NCBI GenBank assembly: GCA_013204585.1
Contig: JABMNL010000014.1
Span: 1-36,919, forward strand
Length of the DNA stretch: 36,919 nucleotides
Source: SAR202 cluster bacterium
GTDB taxonomy: Bacteria; Chloroflexota; Dehalococcoidia; Lucifugimonadales; UBA3495
Direction: 5' to 3'
Position 1 is the stretch's first letter. The number at the start of each line of letters is the position of its first letter. A program made the translations under genes and the position numbers. The notes under the pieces were generated by a model that saw only the letters and a program-made list of their open reading frames with translations, did not search any database and was not told the DNA's origin. Shown in pieces: positions 30,729 through 36,919 of the stretch.

Positions 30729-31886
30729 ATGCTCACCTCTGATTTTGACTACCACCTTCCCCCGGAGCTGATTGCCCAGTCTCCCATCGAGCCCCGCGAC
30801 TCATCCCGCCTCATGGTTTTACACCGGGACACCGGAGCCCTGGAGCACCGCCAGTTCAACAATCTTTTGGAGTACCTGCGCCCCGGCGATGTGATGGTCT
30901 TCAACCAGAGCCGGGTCATCCCCGCCCGCCTCTACGGCCGCCGTACTGACACCGGCAGCAAGGCAGAATTCCTTCTACTCCGCAGAAATGCCGACGGCAC
31001 CTGGCAAGCCATGGCCCGACCGGGCCGCCGACTAAGGCCAGGCGTGGTGGTGGAGATTGACGAATTGGGGGAGCCAAAATCCCCCCTCAGTTCCCCCTTT
31101 AACAAAGGGGGGTTGGGGGGATTTCAGGTCGAGATTGTGACTTCCCACGAGGACGGCCTGAAGACGGTGCGCCTATCTACTGAAGAGGGCATTGAGCGAT
31201 TCGGCCATACCCCACTGCCGCCGTACATCAGGGAGAAGCTGGACGACCCAGAGCGATACCAAACGGTGTATTCCCACCAGCCAGGCAGCGTCGCCGCCCC
31301 CACCGCCGGACTGCACTTCACCGACGGCCTACTTTCGAAAATCCGTGAATTGGGCGTGGAGACGGTGTTCGTGACCCTGCACGTGGGCCTGGACACCTTT
31401 AAGCCGGTGGACGAGGACGACCCAACCGAGCACAAAATACACACCGAGCATTATCAGATTGACAGCCAAGCCGCCGACGCATTGAACCGGGCCAGAACTG
31501 ACGGCAGGCGCATCATCGCCGTGGGTACAACCTCGGTGCGGGTGCTGGAGCAGGCAGCGCTGGACATGGAACAGAAGGGCCAGACCGCCCTATCACCCAT
31601 CGAAGGCGAGGCCAGTCTCTTCATACTCCCCGGCCACACCTTCCGCCTGGTGGACGCCATGGTCACCAACTTCCACCTGCCCCGCTCAAGCCTGCTAATG
31701 CTGGTGTCTGCGTTTGTGGAGAGTGGTGCGAACGGCTCCGCTCATCCTGAGCTCCGACCAAATGTCGAGAGTCTCGATGAAATCGGACCTGTCGAAGGAC
31801 GGGCGCGGGTGATGGCTGCTTACGGTGAAGCGATTCAGCAGAAGTACCGGTTTTATAGCTTTGGGGACGCTATGTTAATTTGGTAA
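30729..31886 (+). CDS. queA: S-adenosylmethionine:tRNA ribosyltransferase-isomerase with two repeat-derived inserts
   Basis: Transfers and isomerises the ribosyl moiety of SAM onto 7-aminomethyl-7-deazaguanine in tRNA, making epoxyqueuosine. The 385-residue product is recognisable from end to end: FDYHLPPELIAQSPIEPRDSSRLMVL, VMVFNQSRVIPARL, SVAAPTAGLHFT, THVGLDTFKPV-type segment and YRFYSFGDAMLI. It is about 40 residues longer than usual. Residues 117-132 (KSPLSSPFNKGGLGGF) are exactly encoded by a 48-bp family A palindrome. Residues about 331-356 come from a nested family D element. Both inserts are multiples of three and keep the frame. Without them the length is about 343, normal for QueA. 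Cotranscribed with folD; the ribosome site is weak. Confidence 0.96.
   Translation: MLTSDFDYHLPPELIAQSPIEPRDSSRLMVLHRDTGALEHRQFNNLLEYLRPGDVMVFNQSRVIPARLYGRRTDTGSKAEFLLLRRNADGTWQAMARPGRRLRPGVVVEIDELGEPKSPLSSPFNKGGLGGFQVEIVTSHEDGLKTVRLSTEEGIERFGHTPLPPYIREKLDDPERYQTVYSHQPGSVAAPTAGLHFTDGLLSKIRELGVETVFVTLHVGLDTFKPVDEDDPTEHKIHTEHYQIDSQAADALNRARTDGRRIIAVGTTSVRVLEQAALDMEQKGQTALSPIEGEASLFILPGHTFRLVDAMVTNFHLPRSSLLMLVSAFVESGANGSAHPELRPNVESLDEIGPVEGRARVMAAYGEAIQQKYRFYSFGDAMLIW
31077..31124. repeat. Family A palindrome inserted in frame inside queA
   Basis: A 48-bp inverted repeat with ends AAATCCCCCC (31077-31086) and GGGGGGATTT (31115-31124) and core CCCCCTTT-AACAAAGGGGGG. It matches the intergenic elements at 26086-26129 and 27024-27127. 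It encodes QueA residues 117-132 and sits at the junction after the VVVEIDELG segment, where ordinary QueA has a short surface turn. Confidence 0.9.
31719..31796. repeat. Nested family D/inner-palindrome element inside queA
   Basis: The coding segment contains CGCTCATCCTGAGC (31739-31752) and, after an interruption, CTGTCGAAGGACGGG (31789-31803), the halves of a family D-type repeat. Between them lies a 35-bp palindrome (31753-31787: TCCGAC, GTCGAG, AGT, CTCGAT, TCGGA). Its core is the reverse complement of the one at 24877-24909. It gives QueA about 26 extra residues (331-356) just before the conserved C-terminal motif. Confidence 0.8.
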
Positions 31887-31914
31887 CCACTTATTCATCC
31901 GAGTTGGAGACCCC

Positions 31915-33069
31915 ATGATGCCTCGACATCCGGATCAGCTATCCGACGAAGAATTAGACTCCTGGGTCCAAAAACTAGTAAACGACCGCCACCCTGAAGG
32001 ACCAACACTTGACTACAAACAAGAGCTAGACATCGGCAAAAAATCTGGAAAAATCGAATTCGTAAAGGACATCACATCGTTTGCGAACGAGCTTGGAGGC
32101 ACTCTGATATACGGAGTTCCTGAAGAACGAAGTAGCAAGCAAGAAGCTCCGATTCCCTCATCAACATACGGAATGGATCCGCAACCGGGGTTAATCGAGA
32201 CGTTGGAAAACCTGTTGTCAGACGCGATTTCCCCATTGCTCCCCGAATATCGACTTCGTTCGTTTCCGGTTTCTAAGTTCCCCGGAAAGAACTGCTATAT
32301 CGTCTGGACCCCTGAAAGCTGGTTTGGTCCCCATATGGTGTCCGGTTATGAAGATAATCGGTATTACCGCCGAGGGCAATATCGAACCGTACGGATGAGC
32401 GAAAGGGATGTCGAGGAGCGTTATCAACGACGCGCGAATTTGCGTCTAGCTGCCGAGAGCTTTCCTCCGTCCGATGGTGCAATGCAACTTTTAAACCGTT
32501 ACGTCAGGAATGTAGCCAAAACTACGCTCATCATCACACCTTTGCTTTCTATTCCGAACCGCGTTGAATTTGCTGAATCCCGAATTCAAGATTGGCTGAG
32601 AGACAACACTCTTTGGCAGAGTTGGATACCATCGATGTATGGTGTGCGAACATTTGAGTCTCACGGAGTCCGTGATCGGGCTGATGTGGAAATACACCGG
32701 AATGGAGGATTGGTCGCGTGTCACTATACGCAAATCGACGACGAATCCCGGCCCGGTAGCATTGCATACGAAGCCGAGCTCACGGAATTGGAGGAAAGAA
32801 TTACAATCGCAGCAAAATTCTACCGAAGTATCAATTACCATGGGCCTCTGATTGTGTCATTTCAAATTCTCTGCCCTGACGGTTACGCCCTTTTTCTAAA
32901 TAGGCCAAATGGGCGTTCGATTCCTCTCGAACCGAGTGGTACAGATATAAAATTTCAGTTCGAATATCCATCTTCAGAACTGATTTCCAATACCAAATCA
33001 TTATTGACGAGCGTTGCAGATAGACTGTATCAGGCATTTGGAATTTGGAAATCTGACCCTATGCGGTAA
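31915..33069 (+). CDS. AlbA_2 (Schlafen-type) domain protein
   Basis: A 384-residue protein whose N-terminal part (about 10-175) has the AlbA_2/Schlafen ATP-binding-like pattern. It includes EGPTLDYKQELDI, then FVKDITSFANELGGTLIYGV, CYIVWTPESWFGPHMV, and YYRRGQYRTVRMSERDVEERY. The C-terminal half (about 185-384) is not recognised. Such domains occur in predicted regulators, helicase fusions and some anti-phage proteins, so no role can be fixed. GGAG lies five bases before ATG 31915. The gene is visibly richer in A+T than its neighbours and uses different codons, suggesting horizontal acquisition. It follows queA by 28 bases and is convergent with the hydratase gene. Confidence 0.8.
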   Translation: MMPRHPDQLSDEELDSWVQKLVNDRHPEGPTLDYKQELDIGKKSGKIEFVKDITSFANELGGTLIYGVPEERSSKQEAPIPSSTYGMDPQPGLIETLENLLSDAISPLLPEYRLRSFPVSKFPGKNCYIVWTPESWFGPHMVSGYEDNRYYRRGQYRTVRMSERDVEERYQRRANLRLAAESFPPSDGAMQLLNRYVRNVAKTTLIITPLLSIPNRVEFAESRIQDWLRDNTLWQSWIPSMYGVRTFESHGVRDRADVEIHRNGGLVACHYTQIDDESRPGSIAYEAELTELEERITIAAKFYRSINYHGPLIVSFQILCPDGYALFLNRPNGRSIPLEPSGTDIKFQFEYPSSELISNTKSLLTSVADRLYQAFGIWKSDPMR

Positions 33070-33192
33070 TCAGCGCGATTCAATTGTGATAAGACCAAAA
33101 ATTACGTCGGATTGCGGTCCACCTCATAACGAGTTTGTTTTAGAAGGCCAATTACTTATCGTTCCGACCGCTCTTGTAAATTCGAACTTCCC

Positions 33193-33987
33193 TCACGCCA
33201 CCGTCAGCCGCACCTCGCCCAAAGGATTGATCTGGAAATGGGCCTGGTCGCCTTGCTTGAGAAACTTGGTGGTGACAATACTGCCGGTCATCACAATCAT
33301 GTCTTTTTTGAGGCTCTTGCCGCGCTCGGCCAGGGTGTTGGCCAGCCAGGCCAAGGCGTCCAGCGGATGGCCCAATGCGTCGCCACCCTTGCCTTCGCCA
33401 GCCGGTTGGCCGTTGATGGTCATGACTCCCGAAGCCGCAGCCAAATCCATGCCTTGCCAATCAGTCACCTGCTGGCCCAGCACCACACCGGCGTTCCAAA
33501 CGTTGTCTGCAGCTACTCCCAGAAAGAACAGGTTCGAGTAATCGGCGTCTCGGTCTTCGATTAGCTCGAATGCTGGCATCAATGCGGCCACGGCTTTGGA
33601 GACCATGTCTCGGTTGTAAGGAGCGGACGCGGCGGGCAGGTCGGCCGACAGCAGCACCGCGATCTCACACTCGGCACCCAAACGAACGTAGTCCGAGGCT
33701 TTGATGGTGACTGGCGAGTGATGAACCCCGCTGGCAAAGATTACACCAGAACAGGGATGACCGAACCCCACCATTTTTTGCATCACAGGCGTGGTCAGGG
33801 CAATTTTATAGCCGACCATGGCCCCGCGCTCGGGTGCCAACAATTCGTGGAAAGCCTCTTGAATATCGTAGGCCTCGTTAATGTCCCTAGGCGCGAATGC
33901 GTCGGGTATGGGCTGATACTTAGCCCTGGCCTGGTGCGCCTCATGCAAGAATTGCGCCGCCTGCTGAACCCTGTCTTCACCGGCCAT
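33193..33987 (-). CDS. 2-keto-4-pentenoate hydratase/4-oxalocrotonate decarboxylase-family enzyme
   Basis: A 264-residue member of the MhpD-like family (FAH superfamily), acting late in meta-cleavage of aromatic compounds: hydration of 2-hydroxypentadienoate or decarboxylation of oxalocrotonate. The divalent-metal ligands are readable at the positions known for MhpD: E106 and E108 in GAECEIAVLL and E141 in PAFELIEDR. K61 in GYKIALT and the C-terminal TGSIVTTKFLKQGD are also typical. ATG 33987 has GGAGG upstream. No ring-cleavage dioxygenase is nearby except the small VOC protein immediately upstream on the same strand (43-base gap), so the exact substrate is undetermined. Confidence 0.9.
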   Translation of the reverse strand: MAGEDRVQQAAQFLHEAHQARAKYQPIPDAFAPRDINEAYDIQEAFHELLAPERGAMVGYKIALTTPVMQKMVGFGHPCSGVIFASGVHHSPVTIKASDYVRLGAECEIAVLLSADLPAASAPYNRDMVSKAVAALMPAFELIEDRDADYSNLFFLGVAADNVWNAGVVLGQQVTDWQGMDLAAASGVMTINGQPAGEGKGGDALGHPLDALAWLANTLAERGKSLKKDMIVMTGSIVTTKFLKQGDQAHFQINPLGEVRLTVA

Positions 33988-34030
33988 TCCAGTCCTCCAT
34001 TAGCTTCAAGTAGACCTATGATAGCCCATA

Positions 34031-34387
34031 CTAGGCCAACTGAAGCAACTGCAACACGTTCCCGTCGGGGTCTTTGAAAGTGGCGACCCAGCCGCCCCAA
34101 CTCTCCTGCTCCGGTTGGCGGACAAACTCCACCCCCGCTGCGGCCAACCGGGCGGCTTCGGAATGAATGTCATCCACGCCCAGATGGGGCATAATTCGGA
34201 ACGGGTCTTTCGACCGCCCGGATACCTCGCTATGGCGACCAATGTTAAACCGCACTTCGCCAAGCTCAAAGGCGATGAAGTCATCGTGGCGAGAGTGTAG
34301 CGGCAGGCGGAGCACGTCGTTGTAAAAATCAAACATACGCTCCAAATTCCCAGTCCAAAACGTAACACCAATAACGCCGGTTATCAT
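34031..34387 (-). CDS. VOC-superfamily (glyoxalase/bleomycin-resistance/dioxygenase fold) protein
   Basis: A 118-residue protein with two beta-alpha-beta-beta-beta units: VIGVTFWTGNLERMFDFYND in the first, HLGVDDIHSEAARLAAAGVEF and FKDPDGNVLQLLQLA in the second. The C-terminal Glu that often binds metal in D-P-D-G-N-x-x-E-L is Leu/Gln here, and the N-terminal ligand position is not an obvious His or Glu. It may therefore not be a metalloenzyme. The GGGGGAT site precedes ATG 34387. It is just upstream of the MhpD-like gene on the same strand. The Fur-gene terminator lies right before it, so it needs its own promoter. Confidence 0.88.
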   Translation of the reverse strand: MITGVIGVTFWTGNLERMFDFYNDVLRLPLHSRHDDFIAFELGEVRFNIGRHSEVSGRSKDPFRIMPHLGVDDIHSEAARLAAAGVEFVRQPEQESWGGWVATFKDPDGNVLQLLQLA

Positions 34388-34406
34388 GTCATCCCCCTAA
34401 TAAATA

Positions 34407-34438
34407 ACGACCGGCTGGTGTGCTCACCAGCCGGTCGT
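34407..34438 (-). terminator. Rho-independent terminator of the Fur-family gene
   Basis: ACGACCGGCTGGTG and CACCAGCCGGTCGT are perfect 14-base arms around TGCT. Reading on the minus strand, the stem is followed by TATTTATTAG. It is 44 bases past the fur-like stop and 20 bases before the VOC start. Confidence 0.8.
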
Positions 34439-34481
34439 TTCTGTTCTCGCCGGGCGTTTCGGTTCTCAAATGAGCCTGGGT

Positions 34482-34943
34482 TTAGACTTCGGAGAGTTCG
34501 CCCCGGCGCTTGGCCGCAGCGCAACGAGGACATAGCCCGTAGAAATCGACCCGTTGCCAGGCGACTTCAAAGTCGGAACTGCCCGCAATCTTCTCGCGCA
34601 GACCCAAAACCACGTCCTGCACGTCATGACTGGCTTCGGCGTCGATTACATTCTCGCATTCGATGCAGACCAGGTTAACGTGGGGTTCCATATTGGGCTC
34701 GTAGCGCGACATTTTCTGGAACGGAAGTTCCTGAATGAGGCCGCTCTTCTGCAGCACGCCCAAGGTGGAATAGATGGTGGCCAGAGTCATGGATGGGAAA
34801 TGACCTTTGACCCGCTCATAAATCTGTTGCACGGTGGGGTGATCCGTTGAGTTGAGAATCACCTCGGCGATTGCCAGCCGTTGCGGAGTGACCCTTACAG
34901 CCCACTCACGCATCCGCTCGACAAGCACTTGCTGAGTTAACAT
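34482..34943 (-). CDS. Fur-family metalloregulator (PerR-like, altered metal site)
   Basis: A 153-residue Fur-superfamily DNA-binding repressor: an N-terminal winged helix (RVTPQRLAIAEVILNS, TLATIYSTLGVLQKSGL) and a C-terminal dimerisation domain. The structural zinc site is intact (C93/C96 and C138/C141). Compared with B. subtilis PerR, the regulatory site is H35 (His37), E82 (Asp85), H88 (His91), N90 (His93) and D101 (Asp104). Two of five ligands differ, so metal preference or peroxide response may be changed. Start ATG 34943 has AAGGAG upstream (spacing about 6-7). A promoter and direct repeats at 35036-35074 suggest autoregulation; a perfect hairpin terminates the gene. Confidence 0.93.
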   Translation of the reverse strand: MLTQQVLVERMREWAVRVTPQRLAIAEVILNSTDHPTVQQIYERVKGHFPSMTLATIYSTLGVLQKSGLIQELPFQKMSRYEPNMEPHVNLVCIECENVIDAEASHDVQDVVLGLREKIAGSSDFEVAWQRVDFYGLCPRCAAAKRRGELSEV

Positions 34944-35035
34944 TGAATCTCCTTGGATTTACCTGAGAAATCTCCCGAAATCACCGGGAAGTTGCTCGTT
35001 TCGAACTCGAAATAAGTCAATCCGACTCACGACGA

Positions 35036-35074
35036 ATTCAGTCCAACTATAACCGGATTCAGTCGTCCAGGCAA
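35036..35074 (-). promoter_or_regulatory. Promoter and direct-repeat operator of the Fur-family gene
   Basis: On the minus strand TTGCCT (35069-35074), a 17-base spacer and TATAGT (35046-35051). Two copies of GACTGAAT followed by C/T-C-G lie at 35057-35064 (in the spacer) and 35036-35043 (at the start point), 21 bases apart, on the same face of the helix. The placement around the -10 fits a repressor site, probably for the regulator itself. Confidence 0.5.
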
Positions 35075-35178
35075 CCCCAATCATCAATAATCTAAACTAT
35101 GTTTATTCAAAATCATGGGGTTAGACGGTCATTCCCAAGCCAATTTTCACCGCCTGTAAATAGGCTAACCGTGGGCGT

Positions 35179-35206
35179 GGGACAATTCAGGATTTTCAGC
35201 TATAAT
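35179..35206 (+). promoter_or_regulatory. Promoter of the tRNA-Ser gene
   Basis: GGGACA (35179-35184), a 16-base spacer and perfect TATAAT (35201-35206). The GCTATAAT...C-G-rich context repeats that of the promoters at 12822-12884. The start point would be near 35213, three bases before the mature tRNA. Confidence 0.6.
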
Positions 35207-35212
35207 ACGGCC

Positions 35213-35305
<93 letters not shown>

Positions 35306-35316
35306 TAATAGGCGTA

Positions 35317-35350
35317 AAAAAGCCCCTGGCTATGTAGCCAGGGGCTTTTT
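35317..35350 (+). terminator. Rho-independent terminator after tRNA-Ser
   Basis: AAAAAGCCCCTGGCTA and TAGCCAGGGGCTTTTT are perfect 16-base arms around TG, followed by GTTTTAT. The A-rich left arm makes it potentially bidirectional, also serving the antitoxin gene whose stop is at 35399 on the minus strand. Confidence 0.88.
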
Positions 35351-35398
35351 GTTTTATAGCCACTATCCCAGGCATGAAATAGCCCTGCCAAAAAGTGA

Positions 35399-35689
35399 CT
35401 AGAAATCTAGTTCAGAATTCAATTCGTCGAGAGAGATAGTCCGGCCTTCCTGGATATCATTAATGCTTTGCCGAAGCTGGCTCATGAGATCGGGGTCCCC
35501 CATAATCTCCATTGTCTCCTGTAGCGACTCGAACAACTCCCACGACATCAGCGCCATGACCGGAACACCGTACCGGGTCAATGGTATGCACCCAGGACTG
35601 CCGCTCAATTCGGCGGATAGATGGGTAAGTTTATTGCGGGCGTCGGTTATTGACATGCCGTTCGCTATTTCATTTTTCTTGGTCGCCAC
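35399..35689 (-). CDS. Phd/YefM-type antitoxin
   Basis: A 96-residue type II antitoxin of the Phd/YefM superfamily, expected to bind and neutralise the RelE/ParE-like toxin encoded just upstream and to repress the operon. The N-terminal DNA-binding half has SITDARNKLTHLSAEL and the strand PLTRYGVPVMALMSWELFESLQETMEIM; the acidic C-terminus (DIQEGRTISLDELNSELDF) would wrap the toxin. Start is GTG 35689 with AGAGGTGG upstream; ATG 35656 (MSITDARN) is an alternative closer to the usual family start. The gene is second in the operon, 22 bases after the toxin stop. The tRNA-Ser terminator palindrome lies downstream. Confidence 0.9.
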   Translation of the reverse strand: MATKKNEIANGMSITDARNKLTHLSAELSGSPGCIPLTRYGVPVMALMSWELFESLQETMEIMGDPDLMSQLRQSINDIQEGRTISLDELNSELDF

Positions 35690-35711
35690 GGTCCACCTCT
35701 AGTCACAAATT

Positions 35712-36029
35712 CTAATCAAGCAGACCTTGTCTCAAGAGTCTACGGGCTAGGGAATATATATCGTCGCGGTCTCTATCCCTACGTATCCCAATAACCGCCA
35801 CGACTACAACTTTTCCATCGGCGTCAATCCGGTAAATTATCCGGTACCGCTGCCCAACGGCTCGGCAGCTTCGGTACCCAGACAGAGTAGATGTTAGATG
35901 GGTGCCTTGTTTCTCTGGTTCATCGGCCAGCGCGTAAGCCCGGTCGATTAGTTGTTTCTGAATGCGCTTGTCTGAGATATCCCGAACCATTTGCGCTGCT
36001 GTAGCTGTTATTCTGACTTCATAGCGCAC
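35712..36029 (-). CDS. RelE/ParE-superfamily toxin
   Basis: A 105-residue RelE/ParE-fold toxin. Features are YEVRITATAAQMVRDI, DKRIQKQLIDRAYALADEPEKQG, STLSGYRSCRAVGQRYRIIYRID, and VVVVAVIGIRRDRDRDDIYSLARRLL. The arrangement (conserved basic R-x-Y-R-I-I-Y strand, then I-R-R/D-I-Y) fits RelE/HigB-like mRNA interferases or ParE gyrase poisons; the two cannot be separated by eye. The start is GTG 36029. No ribosome site is visible, and the predicted transcript begins only about seven bases upstream, so translation may be leaderless or nearly so. Toxin-first order is less common and is shared with higBA-type modules. Confidence 0.9.
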   Translation of the reverse strand: MRYEVRITATAAQMVRDISDKRIQKQLIDRAYALADEPEKQGTHLTSTLSGYRSCRAVGQRYRIIYRIDADGKVVVVAVIGIRRDRDRDDIYSLARRLLRQGLLD

Positions 36030-36030
36030 T

Positions 36031-36071
36031 TGTTGTACAATAAATTTACAGTATGTTGTACATTAATTCAA
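36031..36071 (-). promoter_or_regulatory. Toxin-antitoxin promoter with two operator half-sites
   Basis: On the minus strand TTGAAT (36066-36071), a 17-base spacer and TAAATT (36043-36048). TGTTGTACA (plus-strand reading) occurs at 36054-36062, inside the spacer, and at 36031-36039, over the start point, 23 bases apart. Each copy contains the palindrome TGTACA. This is the layout expected for autorepression by the antitoxin or the complex. Confidence 0.6.
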
Positions 36072-36202
36072 GCGTTCGAACTAAATTTGCATCATCCTTT
36101 TCACCTACTGAGAATTCATAACTTGCCTCCGGCCCCAAGCGTCAATACAATCGACAACTGCAAGTCATTTAGCTTAGCGCCACAGTACTGGGAGGCGGCA
36201 TC

Positions 36203-36886
36203 ATGGCAGAAGAACTGGGCCGAGTTCAGCGGCCCTCGGCAGGACAATACGACGGGCGGCGCAAGCTGCTCTTGGTGCCTTTGGTCTATGGCCCTCAGGC
36301 GGACAACCCCGAAGGCGCCGCTGTACTGCAAAGGTACTGGGAGCAAATGCAGACCCAGGTCGAAGCCCTGACGAGTGCGCTGGGTGGGTTACAGCACATT
36401 TATCACGAGAGTCTGACCGTTGGCGGCGATGAGGGCCTGCAACAACTGGAGGCCGCGGACCAACGCAGCTACGGCTTCATCGTCGGCAGGACCGAGTATG
36501 GAGCAGTCTTAGAGCCAACCGAGGACATGGACGTTCTGTTGGAGACCTTGGATCTCCAGCGTTGCATGATGATTCCCTTGGCCAGCGCCAGTGTGGGGTC
36601 AAGACTCCAGGAATGGCACTCGGACAGCAACCGCCAACGCTACGAATACATCGCCAACCAGATAGACAGCACCCTGCTGGAGAACGAGACTGGTCTGCTA
36701 CTTATTAGCGAGCGACATCAGGTGCAATTCCCCAATGACATCGAGGTGTTCTACGTGTCACCGCCAGCTCTGGAAGAGTACCGCCGCTGGTTCCAAAACT
36801 GGGCAGAACAACAACAAGCGGCGGCCACAGCGGCGAGAGAAGCATCGGCAGACGACGGCGAGTCCACTGAGTTAGACGAAGAATAG
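36203..36886 (+). CDS. Hypothetical protein with acidic C-terminal tail
   Basis: A 227-residue protein not recognised. A strong ribosome site (GGGAGG, seven bases before ATG) supports the start. Residues 20-35 form a strand-loop (RKLLLVPLVYGPQADN), followed by a long helix (GAAVLQRYWEQMQTQVEALTSAL). The middle contains EAADQRSYGFIVGRTEYGAVLEP and MIPLASASVGSRLQEW. Later come DSTLLENETGLLLISERHQVQFPNDIEVFYVSPPALEEYRRWFQNW, then an Ala/Gln-rich coiled stretch and the acidic end SADDGESTELDEE. No signal peptide or membrane segment. The IxVFYVSPPALEEYxRW segment looks like a conserved surface motif. It is divergent from the toxin-antitoxin operon; the function is unknown. Confidence 0.8.
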   Translation: MAEELGRVQRPSAGQYDGRRKLLLVPLVYGPQADNPEGAAVLQRYWEQMQTQVEALTSALGGLQHIYHESLTVGGDEGLQQLEAADQRSYGFIVGRTEYGAVLEPTEDMDVLLETLDLQRCMMIPLASASVGSRLQEWHSDSNRQRYEYIANQIDSTLLENETGLLLISERHQVQFPNDIEVFYVSPPALEEYRRWFQNWAEQQQAAATAAREASADDGESTELDEE

Positions 36887-36900
36887 TGGCGAAGAGCTGC

Positions 36901-36919
36901 ACCCCCATCCTAACCTTCC
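36901..36919. repeat. Truncated family B repeat at the window edge
   Basis: ACCCCCATCCTAACCTTCC matches the left part of the element at 24955-24990 with one difference and resembles 11504-11585. It begins 15 bases after the stop of the preceding gene and is cut by the window end. Confidence 0.6.

Overview
The window is a typical bacterial chromosome segment, moderately GC-rich, with short intergenic gaps and genes on both strands. The gene content suggests an aerobic Chloroflexota of the SAR202/Dehalococcoidia type. This is inference from composition: three LLM-class flavin monooxygenases, a methylmalonyl-CoA mutase catalytic subunit without its B12 domain, many unlinked small catabolic enzymes (Ldh family, amidase, amidohydrolase, M20 and M42 peptidases, MhpD-like hydratase, VOC, CMD), and many short palindromic repeats. 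No marker gene settles the taxonomy.

Layout. 1-3.2 kb: methylmalonyl-CoA mutase (-), a chlorite-dismutase-family protein (+) and an Arg-less RidA homologue (-). 3.3-4.7 kb: tRNA-Gly(TCC), a long palindromic terminator, an unknown protein, and a NYN-domain gene broken by a stop codon and a frameshift. 4.7-7.4 kb: ketopantoate-reductase-like enzyme and SerA (-). 7.6-11.5 kb: a + strand operon with its own promoter: SnoaL-like protein, LLM monooxygenase, alpha/beta hydrolase, second LLM monooxygenase. 11.6-14.1 kb: Ldh-family dehydrogenase and M42-like peptidase, divergently transcribed from mirror-image promoters. 14.3-15.7 kb: amidase. 15.8-21.8 kb: a - strand operon of MOCOS-like aminotransferase, gamma-glutamyltransferase, M20 peptidase and MFS transporter. 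21.9-23.6 kb: third LLM monooxygenase and a CMD-family protein. 23.8-29.7 kb: - strand genes for amidohydrolase, NHL-repeat protein, polysaccharide-deacetylase-like protein, GlcG/HbpS protein, CcdA-like membrane protein and a BtuF-like binding protein. 29.8-33.1 kb: folD, queA and an A+T-rich AlbA_2-domain gene. 33.2-34.9 kb: MhpD-like hydratase, VOC protein, Fur-family regulator. 35.2-36.9 kb: tRNA-Ser(CGA), a toxin-first toxin-antitoxin pair with a readable operator/promoter, and an unknown protein.

The most striking observation is in queA. Two different dispersed palindromic repeats have been incorporated in frame into this tRNA-modification gene. One (31077-31124) is a 48-bp copy of a family also present between genes at 26086-26129 and 27024-27127. 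The other (about 31719-31796) is a nested element whose inner palindrome recurs at 24877-24909 inside yet another repeat. Subtracting both inserts brings QueA back to its usual length. This resembles the Rickettsia palindromic elements, but with at least two families and nesting.

No CRISPR array, transposase, rRNA or phage gene was seen. No gap between genes exceeds 300 bases.
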